From an uncultured Anaerolineaceae bacterium (lineage in GTDB: Bacteria; Chloroflexota; Anaerolineae; Promineifilales; Promineifilaceae): DNA of 42,765 bases. Positions within the stretch are counted from its first letter, which is position 1. The number at the start of each line of letters is the position of its first letter. Below the pieces are notes generated by a model. It was given only the letters and a program-made list of their open reading frames with translations, was not told where the DNA came from and searched no databases. Location: positions 1 to 42,765 of the forward strand of contig CALBTC010000092.1 of assembly GCA_937967805.1 (NCBI GenBank), written 5' to 3'. A program made the translations under genes and the position numbers. Shown here piece after piece: positions 25,211-33,388 of this stretch.

Positions 25211-25247
25211 AAAAAACCGCCAGACTGCGAAATGGTCAGTCTGGCGG
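25211..25247 (-). terminator. Rho-independent terminator or attenuator before alaS
   Basis: On the minus strand CCGCCAGACTG and CAGTCTGGCGG form an 11-bp perfect stem with a 9-nt loop, followed by six U residues. It lies between the propeller lipoprotein gene and alaS. An upstream copy of the arm sequence (CCGCCCAGAC...GTCTGGC, complement of about 25294-25320) could pair with its 3' arm, so attenuation of alaS is possible. Confidence 0.85.
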
Positions 25248-25384
25248 CTAGGGTGCTGCGCTTAAATTGTGGTGAAAACTCAGGCAGCAGCAATTGCCAG
25301 ACTGTGTGTCTGGGCGGCGGCTGCGGCGGCGCTCATTGGCTGGTGAGTGTTCACAAGGGTCATCATGGGGCAAATGGTAACAAA

Positions 25385-26506
25385 TCACTCTTGGGGTGTC
25401 AACGGCAAAATGGTGGGTTCGCCACCGCTAACGATGATGACGCTTTCGTTTTCTTCATACCAGCCGGCCAGTTGGGCGTCGTCGATTTGCTGGATGAGTT
25501 CGGCCGTTTCAAAGCCATCGCCAAACTGGTAAATTGCCACGCTGGGGCCAAACATGCCGTCAGACTCGGCAATGAGCCGGTTGGTGGTGGCCGAGTAGAG
25601 CATGGCAAACGGCCGTGGTCCTTGCAGCGCCGTGCCATCCATCGCGGTGGGCACAATCGTCTCGCTGCCGTCGGTGGCCACGACGGTGAATGGCACATCG
25701 GCATAAAGCAAATAGCCGGAGTCGCCCAGCCAAAGCGGCGCATCGCCAATCCAGCCGCTTCCCTCGTAAACGCCGCCGGCAATGGGCGGATTGCCGGAAT
25801 CTTCCGTGCTGCTGGTAACAAACAGTTCCCCATCGCGCAGGTAAGCAATCTGGCTTCCATCAGGTGACCAAGAAAAATGGGGGTCAACTTGATCGATCAG
25901 GGGGAAGCTGCTGCGCGGCAGGGAAAAGATGAAGAGAGCAAACCCCTGTCCTTGGTGCACAGCCACGGCCACTTGCAGCGGAACTGTACCACCGCTAGCC
26001 GGAGAAATGGCGGCACGGCCTATGTTCCACTCGGCCCACTGTTCATCCGTTTCTGTGGCAAAGTCATATACGTGTAGGTTGGTGACGGACTGCTGGTTGG
26101 CGGTTCCACCCCAGAATTCGCTGCCATAGGCCAGCCAGCCGGCTTCGTAATCAAAGAAGATTTCAACCTCAACCGGCAGCGGCTGCGACACAATCGCACC
26201 GTCTTCCAGCATGAGGACCGGTTGGCCGTAGCTGCCGGTGGCGTAAGGCAGCCAAACCAGGCCGGGAACGTCTGGCGGCGCTGGTGTGGCTGTTGCTGTG
26301 GGCGGGACGGCCGTTGCGGTGGGTGGCATCGGTGTGATGGTGGGTTCAGGGGAAACGGCCGTATCGGTCGGCGCAACTTCGGCTTCAGCAACGGTATCTG
26401 CGGTAGGAGGTTGGGTGGGAACGGCCGTTGCAGCCGGCGCCGCTTCGCTGCCGCAACCAAGCAGCAGTCCCACCAAAATTAACCAGTACACTTTTTTCAA
26501 ATGCAA
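25385..26506 (-). CDS. Lipoprotein with propeller-like repeats
   Basis: The 373-residue product has a lipoprotein signal (KKVYWLILVGLLLGCGSE, lipobox LLGC), a Thr/Pro/Ala linker of about 55 residues (PTATAVPPTATATPAPP) and a C-terminal region with TolB/WD40-like strands, best seen in PHFSWSPDGSQIAYLRDGELFV and LWLGDSGYLLYADVPF. I see no catalytic motif. No ATG is in position: the candidate starts are TTG codons at 26506 and 26500, and AAGGA upstream fits the second. It lies upstream of alaS but is separated from it by a terminator. The C-terminal half recalls the propeller parts of the two 850-residue membrane-anchored proteins in this window. Confidence 0.75.
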   Translation of the reverse strand: MHLKKVYWLILVGLLLGCGSEAAPAATAVPTQPPTADTVAEAEVAPTDTAVSPEPTITPMPPTATAVPPTATATPAPPDVPGLVWLPYATGSYGQPVLMLEDGAIVSQPLPVEVEIFFDYEAGWLAYGSEFWGGTANQQSVTNLHVYDFATETDEQWAEWNIGRAAISPASGGTVPLQVAVAVHQGQGFALFIFSLPRSSFPLIDQVDPHFSWSPDGSQIAYLRDGELFVTSSTEDSGNPPIAGGVYEGSGWIGDAPLWLGDSGYLLYADVPFTVVATDGSETIVPTAMDGTALQGPRPFAMLYSATTNRLIAESDGMFGPSVAIYQFGDGFETAELIQQIDDAQLAGWYEENESVIIVSGGEPTILPLTPQE

Positions 26507-26612
26507 TTATCCTTTTCTCTCTGCGCCAATGAGTACAACGAATTCTTTTCTTTCTCTGACAGGTTTCATTCGTTTGTTACTAAAATTCGCTGTGCTCTCC
26601 TCAGCGTTTAAG

Positions 26613-27596
26613 CTAAAAAAGCAGCTTCAGGAAGGTTTCCTTTTCCAACGGGCCGAAATACGGTTCCAGATCGGTTTCAGACAGCGCTTCGGCCACGGCA
26701 TCGGCATCATAACGTAAACCGGTGAGCCGCATTTCTAGCTCGGCCACATCGCGCTGACCGCTGAAATCACCGTAGATTTTGATCGCCTGAATGCGCCCTT
26801 TGTCCACGTCGATGCGGGCGTCTATCTTGCCCACCGGCAACTTTTCTGTTTTTTGGATATTGAAGGCGGGGGAACGGCCGTAATTCCAATCCCACGTCAT
26901 GTACCGCTGCATGGCAATCTCTCGAATCTGCTCCCAATCTGAATCTGTCAGGGCGTAAGTAGGAACGTCATCACCGCCAAAGATTCCGGTCAGCAACGTT
27001 TGCCGGAATTGGGCAATGTCCATCTCTTCAGACAAATGTTCCCGGACATTGGTCACAAATGAGCGAACCGACTGCACCGCTTTGGACTCAATCTTTGCCT
27101 GTTTGGGGTTGATCGCTCGCAGCATATTCTCTAAATTGGAATCAAACAAAATGGTGCCGTGGCTAAACATACGTTCCGCCGCAGCATACTGAGCATTGCC
27201 AGACACTTTTTTGCCGGCCACAAAAATATCGCTTTTGCCTTGCAGCGCGGCGTCTGCGCCTAAATCCTGCAGCACCTGGACCACAGGTCGGGTGAACTTC
27301 TCAAAGTTATGCAAATCCTGACGACCGTGCGTAATAAAACTGAAGTTCAGATTGCCCAAGTCATGGTAAACAGCCCCGCCACCGGAAAGCCGGCGCACGA
27401 CGTGGATATTGTTCTCACGTACAAAATCCGGGTCGATTTCCTCAACGCTGTTTTGATTCCGTCCCAAAATCACTGAGGGCGTGTTGATGTAAAAAAGCAG
27501 CAGCGGCTCCACTAGCTGCAAATTTCTCAGCAAATGTTCTTCAATGGCCAGATTCATTCTAGGATCGGTGGTTTCTTCATTATCGACAAATAACAT
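26613..27596 (-). CDS. lplA: Lipoate-protein ligase A
   Basis: This enzyme activates free lipoate with ATP and attaches it to the lipoyl domains of 2-oxoacid dehydrogenases and GcvH. Motifs: DPRMNLAIEEHLL, PSVILGRNQNSVEEID, VVRRLSGGGAVYHDLGNLNFSF (ligand-binding loop), GKSDIFVAGKKVSGNAQY with the conserved Lys, and FSHGTILFDSNLENM. The C-terminal accessory domain is present (VDKGRIQAIKIYGDFSG), so it is a complete LplA and not an octanoyltransferase of the LipM type. I chose ATG 27596, five nt after AGAGG; a GTG two codons upstream is also open. It is divergent from the histidine kinase gene. Confidence 0.94.
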   Translation of the reverse strand: MLFVDNEETTDPRMNLAIEEHLLRNLQLVEPLLLFYINTPSVILGRNQNSVEEIDPDFVRENNIHVVRRLSGGGAVYHDLGNLNFSFITHGRQDLHNFEKFTRPVVQVLQDLGADAALQGKSDIFVAGKKVSGNAQYAAAERMFSHGTILFDSNLENMLRAINPKQAKIESKAVQSVRSFVTNVREHLSEEMDIAQFRQTLLTGIFGGDDVPTYALTDSDWEQIREIAMQRYMTWDWNYGRSPAFNIQKTEKLPVGKIDARIDVDKGRIQAIKIYGDFSGQRDVAELEMRLTGLRYDADAVAEALSETDLEPYFGPLEKETFLKLLF

Positions 27597-27874
27597 AAGC
27601 ACCTCTTGAACGTTGGCGGTTTTTTAAATGCCAACGTGTCTCATTTTATGCTATTTCAAAATTCAAGGCTAAGAGCCATCGTTGGGATGTATTCCCTATT
27701 GTTGTAGCCACGATGCTTTTTGTAAGCTTACCCCTGTGAAGTAACCAGGAAGAATTCGGAGGAAATATTCCTTCGAAGCATACTTTATAGAACTTACGCT
27801 GCTGCTCCGACCATCTCGCGCACGATTCCCGATCACAGCAAAAATGCGTAGGCATTCTATTTTTTGTGGAAAGA
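27597..27874. other. Divergent intergenic region, lplA / histidine kinase
   Basis: It should hold the promoters of both genes. The sequence is of mixed composition with no strong inverted repeat. I could not assign -35/-10 boxes with confidence. Confidence 0.5.
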
Positions 27875-28966
27875 ATGGCTAAATTATTAATTGTGGATGA
27901 CGATCCATTTATAACAGAATCTCTGAAAGTGGGATTGGGCAGTCGTGGGCATGAGGTTTTTGCCGGACATAATGGGAAGGAAGGGGTTGAGCTTGTTGAT
28001 GAGCTGACGCCTGACCTGGTGATAATTGATATGACCATGCCGATTATGGATGGGTTGGAAGCCACGGAGCAAATTCGCCAGCAGTCAGATGTGCCCATCA
28101 TCATGCTAACGGCCGAAACAGATGAAGAAGATGTGATCAATGCCCTACAAACAGGCGTCGATGAGTTTTTGGGCAAACCATTTCGGCTGAATGAATTGGC
28201 GGCACGGATTGAGGCCATTATGCGGCGTCGCCAATGGGACCAAACCAAGACGGAAGCAGAAATTGCCCAGCTCAAACAGAACCTTATGGCCACGATGACC
28301 CATGAGCTGCGCACCCCTATCGCCACCATTCTCAACACGCTGGAGATTGTGTTTGCTTCTGCTGAACAAAGCGATTTTCAATCGCAGCTGCGCTTTTTGG
28401 AACGGGTGCAGCACAACACCCACACGCTCAACCGGCTGGTAGAGGATTTGCTTCTCCTGGCGCAGATTGATGAGGGATTGGAAATTTTGCGACGGCCGTT
28501 TCCCCTCCACGCCGAAATTGAACGCCTCATTGCCAAAAAGCAAACAGAAATCAGCGAGCGCGGTCTTACTATCCAGAATGAAATCGGGCCCACCTGGGAA
28601 ATCAATGGCGACACCCATAAACTGCGCCACCTCTTTTATCATCTGCTGGACAACGCCCTCAAATTTAGCCATCCAAACCAAATCATTCGTATCTGGGCCA
28701 AAACAAACGGAGGCGGTGAGACGCTGCTGGGCGTCGCCGACCAGGGCATTGGCATCCATCCCGACAGCCACTCAAAAATTTTCGAACGCTTTGTCCAGCT
28801 ACAGCGCGGCGACAATCGCAGCTACAATGGGTTAGGCATCGGTCTGACCATTGCCCAAGCGTTAGCTGAAGCGCATAACGGCCGTATTACCGTCCACAGC
28901 GAGCCTAACAAGGGCAGCCAGTTTATCCTCACCCTCCCTGCCGCCGAAGCTGACTGGCTGGTGTAG
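27875..28966 (+). CDS. Response receiver - histidine kinase hybrid (REC-HisKA-HATPase)
   Basis: A 363-residue soluble signalling protein with the receiver domain first. REC covers residues 1-120, with acidic pocket KLLIVDDDPF, phospho-acceptor Asp52 in LVIIDMTMP, and Lys101 in FLGKPF. The HisKA dimerisation helix carries the phosphorylated His143 in MTHELRTPIATILNTLE. The HATPase domain shows HLLDNALKFS (N box), VADQGIGIHPD (G1), IFERFVQ (F box) and GLGIGLTIAQALAEAHNG (G2). There is no membrane segment or sensor domain, so the input probably comes through REC phosphorylation by another kinase. No partner regulator lies nearby. The ATG has GGAAAG four nt upstream; a GTG at 27866 is the alternative. 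It is one of few plus-strand genes. Confidence 0.93.
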   Translation: MAKLLIVDDDPFITESLKVGLGSRGHEVFAGHNGKEGVELVDELTPDLVIIDMTMPIMDGLEATEQIRQQSDVPIIMLTAETDEEDVINALQTGVDEFLGKPFRLNELAARIEAIMRRRQWDQTKTEAEIAQLKQNLMATMTHELRTPIATILNTLEIVFASAEQSDFQSQLRFLERVQHNTHTLNRLVEDLLLLAQIDEGLEILRRPFPLHAEIERLIAKKQTEISERGLTIQNEIGPTWEINGDTHKLRHLFYHLLDNALKFSHPNQIIRIWAKTNGGGETLLGVADQGIGIHPDSHSKIFERFVQLQRGDNRSYNGLGIGLTIAQALAEAHNGRITVHSEPNKGSQFILTLPAAEADWLV

Positions 28967-28993
28967 CCAATTACCCAATTACTGATAGGCTGT

Positions 28994-30256
28994 TTAGCTG
29001 TCTTCTTCAGAAACGGCCGTGATGGTTGCTTCCGGCGTTGGCGACAGTTCCGGCGTCGGCGTGGGTGTTTTGTATGGCTCCGTTACCAACTCCACTGTGG
29101 TAAGTTCGCCTTCAACCACCTGTACCGGCTGCCTGTACTCTACCCCCTGTAGCTTTACATACAGCGTGTATTCGCCGGGTTTCACATCGGCAAAGACAAA
29201 GTTTTCTGCCAGCAGTTCATCGGGATTGATCAAGTTTTGTGGATCGCCCTGGTAGCTCCACGTGTTGATAAATTCTGGCCCGTCCTCACTGGCATCCACC
29301 AGCGTCACGATCACACCTTGCCACGGCCGTCCCTGCGGGTCGATAAGTCGTCCGGCCACTACGCCGCGCGTCGGGCCGGGATCAATCCACAGCATGGGGT
29401 TGCGCGTTGAGCTAAAATCGTTCGAACCTACGCGCACCTCCAGGTGCAAATGAGGTACCGTTGCCGCCCCGCCAACGCCCACTTCGGCGATGGGTTCCCC
29501 CTGTGCCACCTGTTGCCCGACCTCCACACTCAAGCCAAGCACGTGACCGTACAGAACGTAAATTGGCTGCCCTTGCCAAGTCTGGTCCAGCTCTAGCACT
29601 ACCAGATGACCATACCAGTCACAGCGCCAGCCGTACAGTTCGGATACATCTGCCTGGGCCACCACCACCGTGCCATCGGCCACGGCCAAAACGGGCATTC
29701 CCAGCTCGCCGGCGACGTCGATACCGTTGTGCAGCAGGTAACGGCCGCCGCCATCCGAGCCATAAGGAAACGTTTTGTTGATGATGGTCCGGCCGCCGCC
29801 GGGAACCGGCTTCACAAAGTCAAAATGGGCCACAGGTTCGCCCTGCGGCTGTGGCCAGGCATCGGCTGCTAAAAAGTAGCTGGTGTAGGCGGGTCTAATT
29901 GGTGATTCTTCCGGGCAGCGGCGGTTGATGGGAACAGCCTGTCCTGAGCCTGCCGAAGGAGCCGTTGGCGTTTGTGTTTCAGTGGGGGTCATGGTGGGCG
30001 TATTGGTCTGAGTTGACTGAGGTGTCACCGTCGGTGGTGCAGTAGCAGTGGCTGATGGCGTCCACGTAACTGTGGGTGTGGGAAAGGGCGTGGTGCTGGG
30101 TGCCAGTGTGGGCAGCGGCACAGTTGCCCTGGTCGCAACGGCAACTGCCGGGGCTACCTCAGCCACCGATCCGGCATCGGCCGTTTGTTGGCAGCCACTC
30201 CCGAGTAAAATCAGCAGCAAGCTGATGAGTAGATAAAAGAGGGTTGAACGCTTCAT
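28994..30256 (-). CDS. M23 family metallopeptidase lipoprotein
   Basis: A LytM-like zinc peptidase (or enzyme-like regulator) acting on peptidoglycan cross-links outside the membrane. Start at ATG 30256, with GGAG five nt upstream. Signal with a G-S-G-C lipobox (LLILLGSGC), then a Thr/Pro linker of about 95 residues. The M23 domain has LLHNGIDVAGELG (metal ligands His and Asp), VLAVADGTVVVAQ, VLYGHVLGLSVEVGQQV and VPHLHLEVRVG (HxH), so all zinc ligands are present. A C-terminal carboxypeptidase-regulatory-like domain follows (GRLIDPQGRPWQGVIVTLVD and PGEYTLYVKLQG), then a final PTPTPELSPTPEA tail. The linker contains SAGSGQA, encoded by a dispersed repeat at 29938-29960. Confidence 0.93.
   Translation of the reverse strand: MKRSTLFYLLISLLLILLGSGCQQTADAGSVAEVAPAVAVATRATVPLPTLAPSTTPFPTPTVTWTPSATATAPPTVTPQSTQTNTPTMTPTETQTPTAPSAGSGQAVPINRRCPEESPIRPAYTSYFLAADAWPQPQGEPVAHFDFVKPVPGGGRTIINKTFPYGSDGGGRYLLHNGIDVAGELGMPVLAVADGTVVVAQADVSELYGWRCDWYGHLVVLELDQTWQGQPIYVLYGHVLGLSVEVGQQVAQGEPIAEVGVGGAATVPHLHLEVRVGSNDFSSTRNPMLWIDPGPTRGVVAGRLIDPQGRPWQGVIVTLVDASEDGPEFINTWSYQGDPQNLINPDELLAENFVFADVKPGEYTLYVKLQGVEYRQPVQVVEGELTTVELVTEPYKTPTPTPELSPTPEATITAVSEEDS
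29938..29960. repeat. Short CCTGAGCCTGCCGAAGG repeat inside M23 gene
   Basis: The sequence around TCCTGAGCCTGCCGAAGGA matches a short element (TCCTTCGGCAGGCTCAGGAC in the other orientation) that I know from intergenic and linker positions in many environmental bacterial genomes. Here it encodes part of the disordered linker, in frame. Confidence 0.55.
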
Positions 30257-30353
30257 ATTGCTCCAATGTTTGTTTGCTGGCGCAATTGTCGCTGAGGGGG
30301 AAACGGCCGTCAAATGAGACAATCCTCATCCGTAAACAACTAACTTTTGTATG

Positions 30354-30382
30354 TTGTATCTCTTCCAACGATTTGCTACAAT
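30354..30382 (+). promoter_or_regulatory. Probable promoter of the second T-box/valS unit
   Basis: TTGTAT (30354-30359) and TACAAT (30377-30382) are spaced by 17 nt. Transcription would start near 30389-30391, just before the T-box stem I. Confidence 0.65.
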
Positions 30383-30518
30383 GCCCCCATAACTAAATAC
30401 GCCATCATCTCCGGGAGGAGTAGCTGGTAACGAGACTGACAGAAAAGATGGGGTGCGCAAGCAAGCTTGCGCGTTGAAAGCCCCCACAGCAAACGCCCAG
30501 CGAAAGTCGCCCGGATGG

Positions 30519-30605
30519 ATTACCGAAGAAATGGACGGTAATCAGTGATCGGTGAACAGTAATCGGTAAAAACCGATTACTGTTCACCGATTACCGTTTA
30601 CCGAA
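30519..30605. repeat. GGTAATCGG-type repeat inside the second T-box leader
   Basis: The core is a perfect 20-bp inverted repeat (30548-30567 and 30572-30591) with ATCGGTGAACAGTAATCGGT facing ACCGATTACTGTTCACCGAT around AAAA. Flanking words are GGATTACCG, GACGGTAATCAG and GATTACCGTTTACCG. It adds an arm between stem I and stem II. Confidence 0.75.
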
Positions 30606-30712
30606 CAAAGTAGACCGGTACGGGTAAGCCCGTTACAGCGCAACTCTGATGTTGGTCGGGGTAAAGTGTGCAAAACTAATCGTTTTGCGAAAAGAGGTGG
30701 TACCGCGGAATC

Positions 30713-30750
30713 AAGCCCATTTCGTCCTCAACGGATGATTTGGGCTTTTT
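30713..30750 (+). terminator. T-box regulated terminator of the second valS
   Basis: AAGCCCA..TCGTCC pairs with GGATGA..TGGGCTT (one small internal loop, one G-U), followed by TTTTT. It is placed directly after the T-box sequence. Confidence 0.9.
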
Positions 30751-30758
30751 AGATTCTG

Positions 30759-30790
30759 GCCACAGAGTACACAGAGGAAAAATCTGTGGC
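30759..30790. repeat. GCCACAGA hairpin in second valS leader
   Basis: GCCACAGA (30759-30766) and TCTGTGGC (30783-30790) flank GTACACAGAGG. It is the same CCACAGAG family as 20680-20730 and lies between the terminator and the Shine-Dalgarno. Confidence 0.65.
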
Positions 30791-30808
30791 AAAAAATGGA
30801 GGTTACTC

Positions 30809-33301
30809 ATGTCTCTACCAAAACGGTACAATCCCAAAACGGCCGAACCTGCCCTACAATCCCAGTGGCGGGCAGACGGCACCTATCATTTTAATCCCCA
30901 TTCAGACGCCCCCGTGTTCAGCATCGACACGCCGCCGCCGTCAGTATCGGGGCATCTGCATTTGGGGCACGTATACTCCTACAGCCAGACCGACTTCATT
31001 GCCCGCTTTTTTAGGATGAACGGCCGTAACCTGTTCTATCCCATGGGCTTCGATGACAACGGCCTGCCCACCGAGCGGCTGGTGGAGCGGCTGGAAAACG
31101 TTCACGCCACCGATATTGGCCGGCAGGCGTTTATCGACCTTTGCCTGAGGGTGAGCGAGGAAACGGAAGGCCAATACCGCGAGCTGTGGCAGCGGTTGGG
31201 TCTGTCGGTTGATTGGCGCTACACCTACCGCACCATCGACGACAACTCGCGGCGGTTGGCCCAGTGGTCATTCCTCGATTTGCATAAGAAAGGGCTGGCC
31301 TACCGTCAAAAAGCGCCGGCCATCTGGTGTCCCGAATGCCAGACGGCCATCGCCCAGGCGGAGCTGAACGATCTGGAGCGGGAAAGCACCTTTTACACCC
31401 TGGCCTTCAGGCTGGAAGATGGCACCATGCTGCCCATCGCCACCACGCGGCCAGAACTGCTGCCCGCCTGCGTGGCCGTGTTTGTGCCTCCGGATGACGG
31501 CCGTTTCACCCCCTACCTCGGCCAAAAAATCACCACGCCCTACACGCACCAACAGGTACCGCTGCTGGCCGATCCCGCCGCCGAGCCGGAAAAAGGGACC
31601 GGCGCCGTGATGTGCTGCACCTTTGGCGACAACGCCGACGTGACCTGGTGGCGCACGCATGATTTGCCGTTGATTGAAGCGATTGGCGCAGACGGCCGTC
31701 TCACCCACGCCGCCGGTGCTGATCTGGCCGGGCACACCACCACCGAAGCCCGCCAAATCATCATCAGTAAGCTGCGCCAGGCGGGCGAGCTGCTAGGCGA
31801 AGAGAAAATCAGCCAGCACGTACGCACCCACGAGCGCTGCGACACGCCGGTGGAATACCGCGTGGTGTCGCAGTGGTTCATCCGCCTGCTGGAATTCAAG
31901 AATGAGCTGCTGGCGCAGGGTGAGAAAATCAACTGGCAGCCGGCCCATATGAAGCTGCGCTACCGGCAGTGGGTGGAAAACCTGGCCTGGGATTGGTGCA
32001 TCTCGCGGCAGCGCTTCTTCGGTGTGCCTTTCCCTGTATGGACCTGCGCCAATTGCGGCGAAACCATCCTGGCCGGCGAGTCTGATTTGCCGGTGGACCC
32101 GTTGGCAGACAAGCCCGCTCATCCCTGCCCCACCTGCCAATCCAACGAGTTCATCCCCGAAGCAGACGTGATGGACACCTGGGCCACGTCGTCGCTGACG
32201 CCGCAAATTGTGGCTCAGTGGGCTTTCTCCGAAAGCTTGGGCACCCAGGCGCTGTACAAACAAACCTATCCGTTTTCGCTGCGACCGCAGGCGCACGAAA
32301 TTATTCGCACCTGGGCCTTTTACACCATCGCCAAATCGTGGCTGCACTTTGGTACGCTTCCCTTCGAATCGGTAGCCATTTCCGGCTGGGGATTGTCGCC
32401 CGCGGGCGACGGCAAAATTAGCAAGAGCAAAAAGAGCAGCGTGACCGGTCCAATGGAAATGATCGAGAAATATTCGGCCGACGCGGTGCGCTACTGGGCC
32501 GCCAGCACCGGCCTGGGCAAAGATGCCATCATCAGTGAGGAAAAGATCCAGGCTGGAGCAAAATTGGTGAACAAGCTGTGGAACGTGGCCCGGTTTTGCA
32601 GCCGCTTCTTGCAGAATTGGCAGCCGGAGTCAGTGAACGGTGAGCGGTTATCGGTAATCGTTACGTTGGCAGATCGGTGGTTGTTGGCGAACTTGCAGGA
32701 GCTAATCGAGCGGACGACGCGGCTGTATGAGCAGTACGATTACGCCACGACAAAAAGTGAAATTGAGCAGTTCTTCTGGCAAATTTTGGCCGACAACTAT
32801 CTGGAGATGGCCAAGCTGCGGCTGTATGAGGGCGGTCCGGCCAGCGAGGGTGCCCGGTACGCCCTGCACCACGCCCTGCTGACCACGCTCAAACTGCTGG
32901 CACCTATTCTGCCATTTGTGACGGAGCGTATCTATCAGGGCCTGTTTGCCAAAGCCGAGGTATCGGCAGATGGCAGCGCGGCTTCGATTCACACCTCGGC
33001 CTGGCCGACTGGTAATGAGGCGTGGCGGGATGAACTGGCGATTCTTCATGGCAACCAACTGGTTGAAATTGCCACGGTCGTACGCCGCTACAAAAGCGAA
33101 CAAAACCTGTCGCTCGGGGCCGAACTGGCCAGACTGCATCTGCAAACCGCCGATGCCGAACTCGCCGTCCACCTCCGGGAAGCAATTACCGATCTTACCA
33201 GCATCACGCGGGCCAAAGAAATTGTGTTGAATGGGGAAATGGAAGATGGTGGGTTGGGGAACGGCCGTTGGCAGCTAAGCATCCAGGCCGAAGAGAAGTA
33301 G
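30809..33301 (+). CDS. valS: Second valyl-tRNA synthetase, archaeal type
   Basis: An 830-residue class Ia synthetase of a clearly different type from 726-3419. HIGH motif: DTPPPSVSGHLHLGHVYSYS. Editing domain: IATTRPELLPACVAVFVPPDD and GTGAVMCCTFGDNADVTWW. Zinc-ribbon-like WTCANCGETI and HPCPTCQSNEF. KMSKS variant: GDGKISKSKKSSVTGPMEMI. These patterns match the archaeal ValRS group also found in some bacteria. The C-terminal coiled coil of the bacterial type is absent. ATG 30809 has GGAGG seven nt upstream. It has its own T-box with the same GUC specifier, so both enzymes should respond to tRNA-Val charging. A GGTTATCGGTAATCG repeat encodes a short insert near residue 612. No antibiotic gene cluster lies nearby to suggest a resistance role. 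Confidence 0.93.
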   Translation: MSLPKRYNPKTAEPALQSQWRADGTYHFNPHSDAPVFSIDTPPPSVSGHLHLGHVYSYSQTDFIARFFRMNGRNLFYPMGFDDNGLPTERLVERLENVHATDIGRQAFIDLCLRVSEETEGQYRELWQRLGLSVDWRYTYRTIDDNSRRLAQWSFLDLHKKGLAYRQKAPAIWCPECQTAIAQAELNDLERESTFYTLAFRLEDGTMLPIATTRPELLPACVAVFVPPDDGRFTPYLGQKITTPYTHQQVPLLADPAAEPEKGTGAVMCCTFGDNADVTWWRTHDLPLIEAIGADGRLTHAAGADLAGHTTTEARQIIISKLRQAGELLGEEKISQHVRTHERCDTPVEYRVVSQWFIRLLEFKNELLAQGEKINWQPAHMKLRYRQWVENLAWDWCISRQRFFGVPFPVWTCANCGETILAGESDLPVDPLADKPAHPCPTCQSNEFIPEADVMDTWATSSLTPQIVAQWAFSESLGTQALYKQTYPFSLRPQAHEIIRTWAFYTIAKSWLHFGTLPFESVAISGWGLSPAGDGKISKSKKSSVTGPMEMIEKYSADAVRYWAASTGLGKDAIISEEKIQAGAKLVNKLWNVARFCSRFLQNWQPESVNGERLSVIVTLADRWLLANLQELIERTTRLYEQYDYATTKSEIEQFFWQILADNYLEMAKLRLYEGGPASEGARYALHHALLTTLKLLAPILPFVTERIYQGLFAKAEVSADGSAASIHTSAWPTGNEAWRDELAILHGNQLVEIATVVRRYKSEQNLSLGAELARLHLQTADAELAVHLREAITDLTSITRAKEIVLNGEMEDGGLGNGRWQLSIQAEEK
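32637..32660. repeat. GGTAATCGG-type repeat fragment inside the second valS
   Basis: AACGGTGAGCGGTTATCGGT followed by AATCG lies in frame and encodes NGERLSVI between the catalytic core and the anticodon-binding domain. The same peptide core (RLSVI) is produced by the repeat at 18301-18385. Confidence 0.6.
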
Positions 33302-33313
33302 TTTCAACAGTTT

Positions 33314-33374
33314 AGGACTGGCAGTCCTGCAAGCAATCTACCAAACCTTGCTAACATTGAGGACTGCCAGTCCT
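33314..33374. repeat. AGGACTGGCAGTCCT inverted pair, bidirectional hairpin
   Basis: AGGACTGGCAGTCCT (33314-33328) and AGGACTGCCAGTCCT (33360-33374) are perfect inverted copies, and each is nearly self-palindromic. It lies between the convergent second valS and ccdA genes, so it may end both transcripts. Confidence 0.75.
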
Positions 33375-33388
33375 TACACATTACGTAT

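Larger units (their letters stand above)
30390..30750 (+). promoter_or_regulatory. T-box riboswitch of the second valyl-tRNA synthetase, specifier GUC
   Basis: Stem I base CCGGG/CCCGG and inner helix GCTGG/CCAGC enclose a specifier loop with AGTA on the 5' side and GAAA-GUC-G on the 3' side; the valine codon GUC is at 30506-30508. A stem II-like hairpin with GAACAAAGTAG closed by TACCG/CGGTA, the CGGGTAAGCCCGTTA element, a GCAAAAC/GTTTTGC stem III and the T-box GAGGTGGTACCGCGG (30694-30708) follow in order, then a terminator. The T-box TGGT bulge would pair with ACCA of tRNA-Val. The stem I apex is a plain hairpin, GCGCAAG/CTTGCGC, without an obvious AGAGAG/GGTGGTTG pair, unlike the first leader. 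A GGTAATCGG-type repeat (30519-30605) lies between stems I and II. Confidence 0.9.

Noticed and set aside
27646..28338. 230-codon open frame on the minus strand opposite the histidine kinase
   Set aside because: Ser-rich shadow of the REC domain with no motif of its own; the plus-strand gene has all catalytic residues.
30809..33301. Second ValRS as an antibiotic self-resistance enzyme
   Set aside because: No biosynthetic or resistance genes lie nearby, and its T-box control fits housekeeping use; kept only as one possibility.
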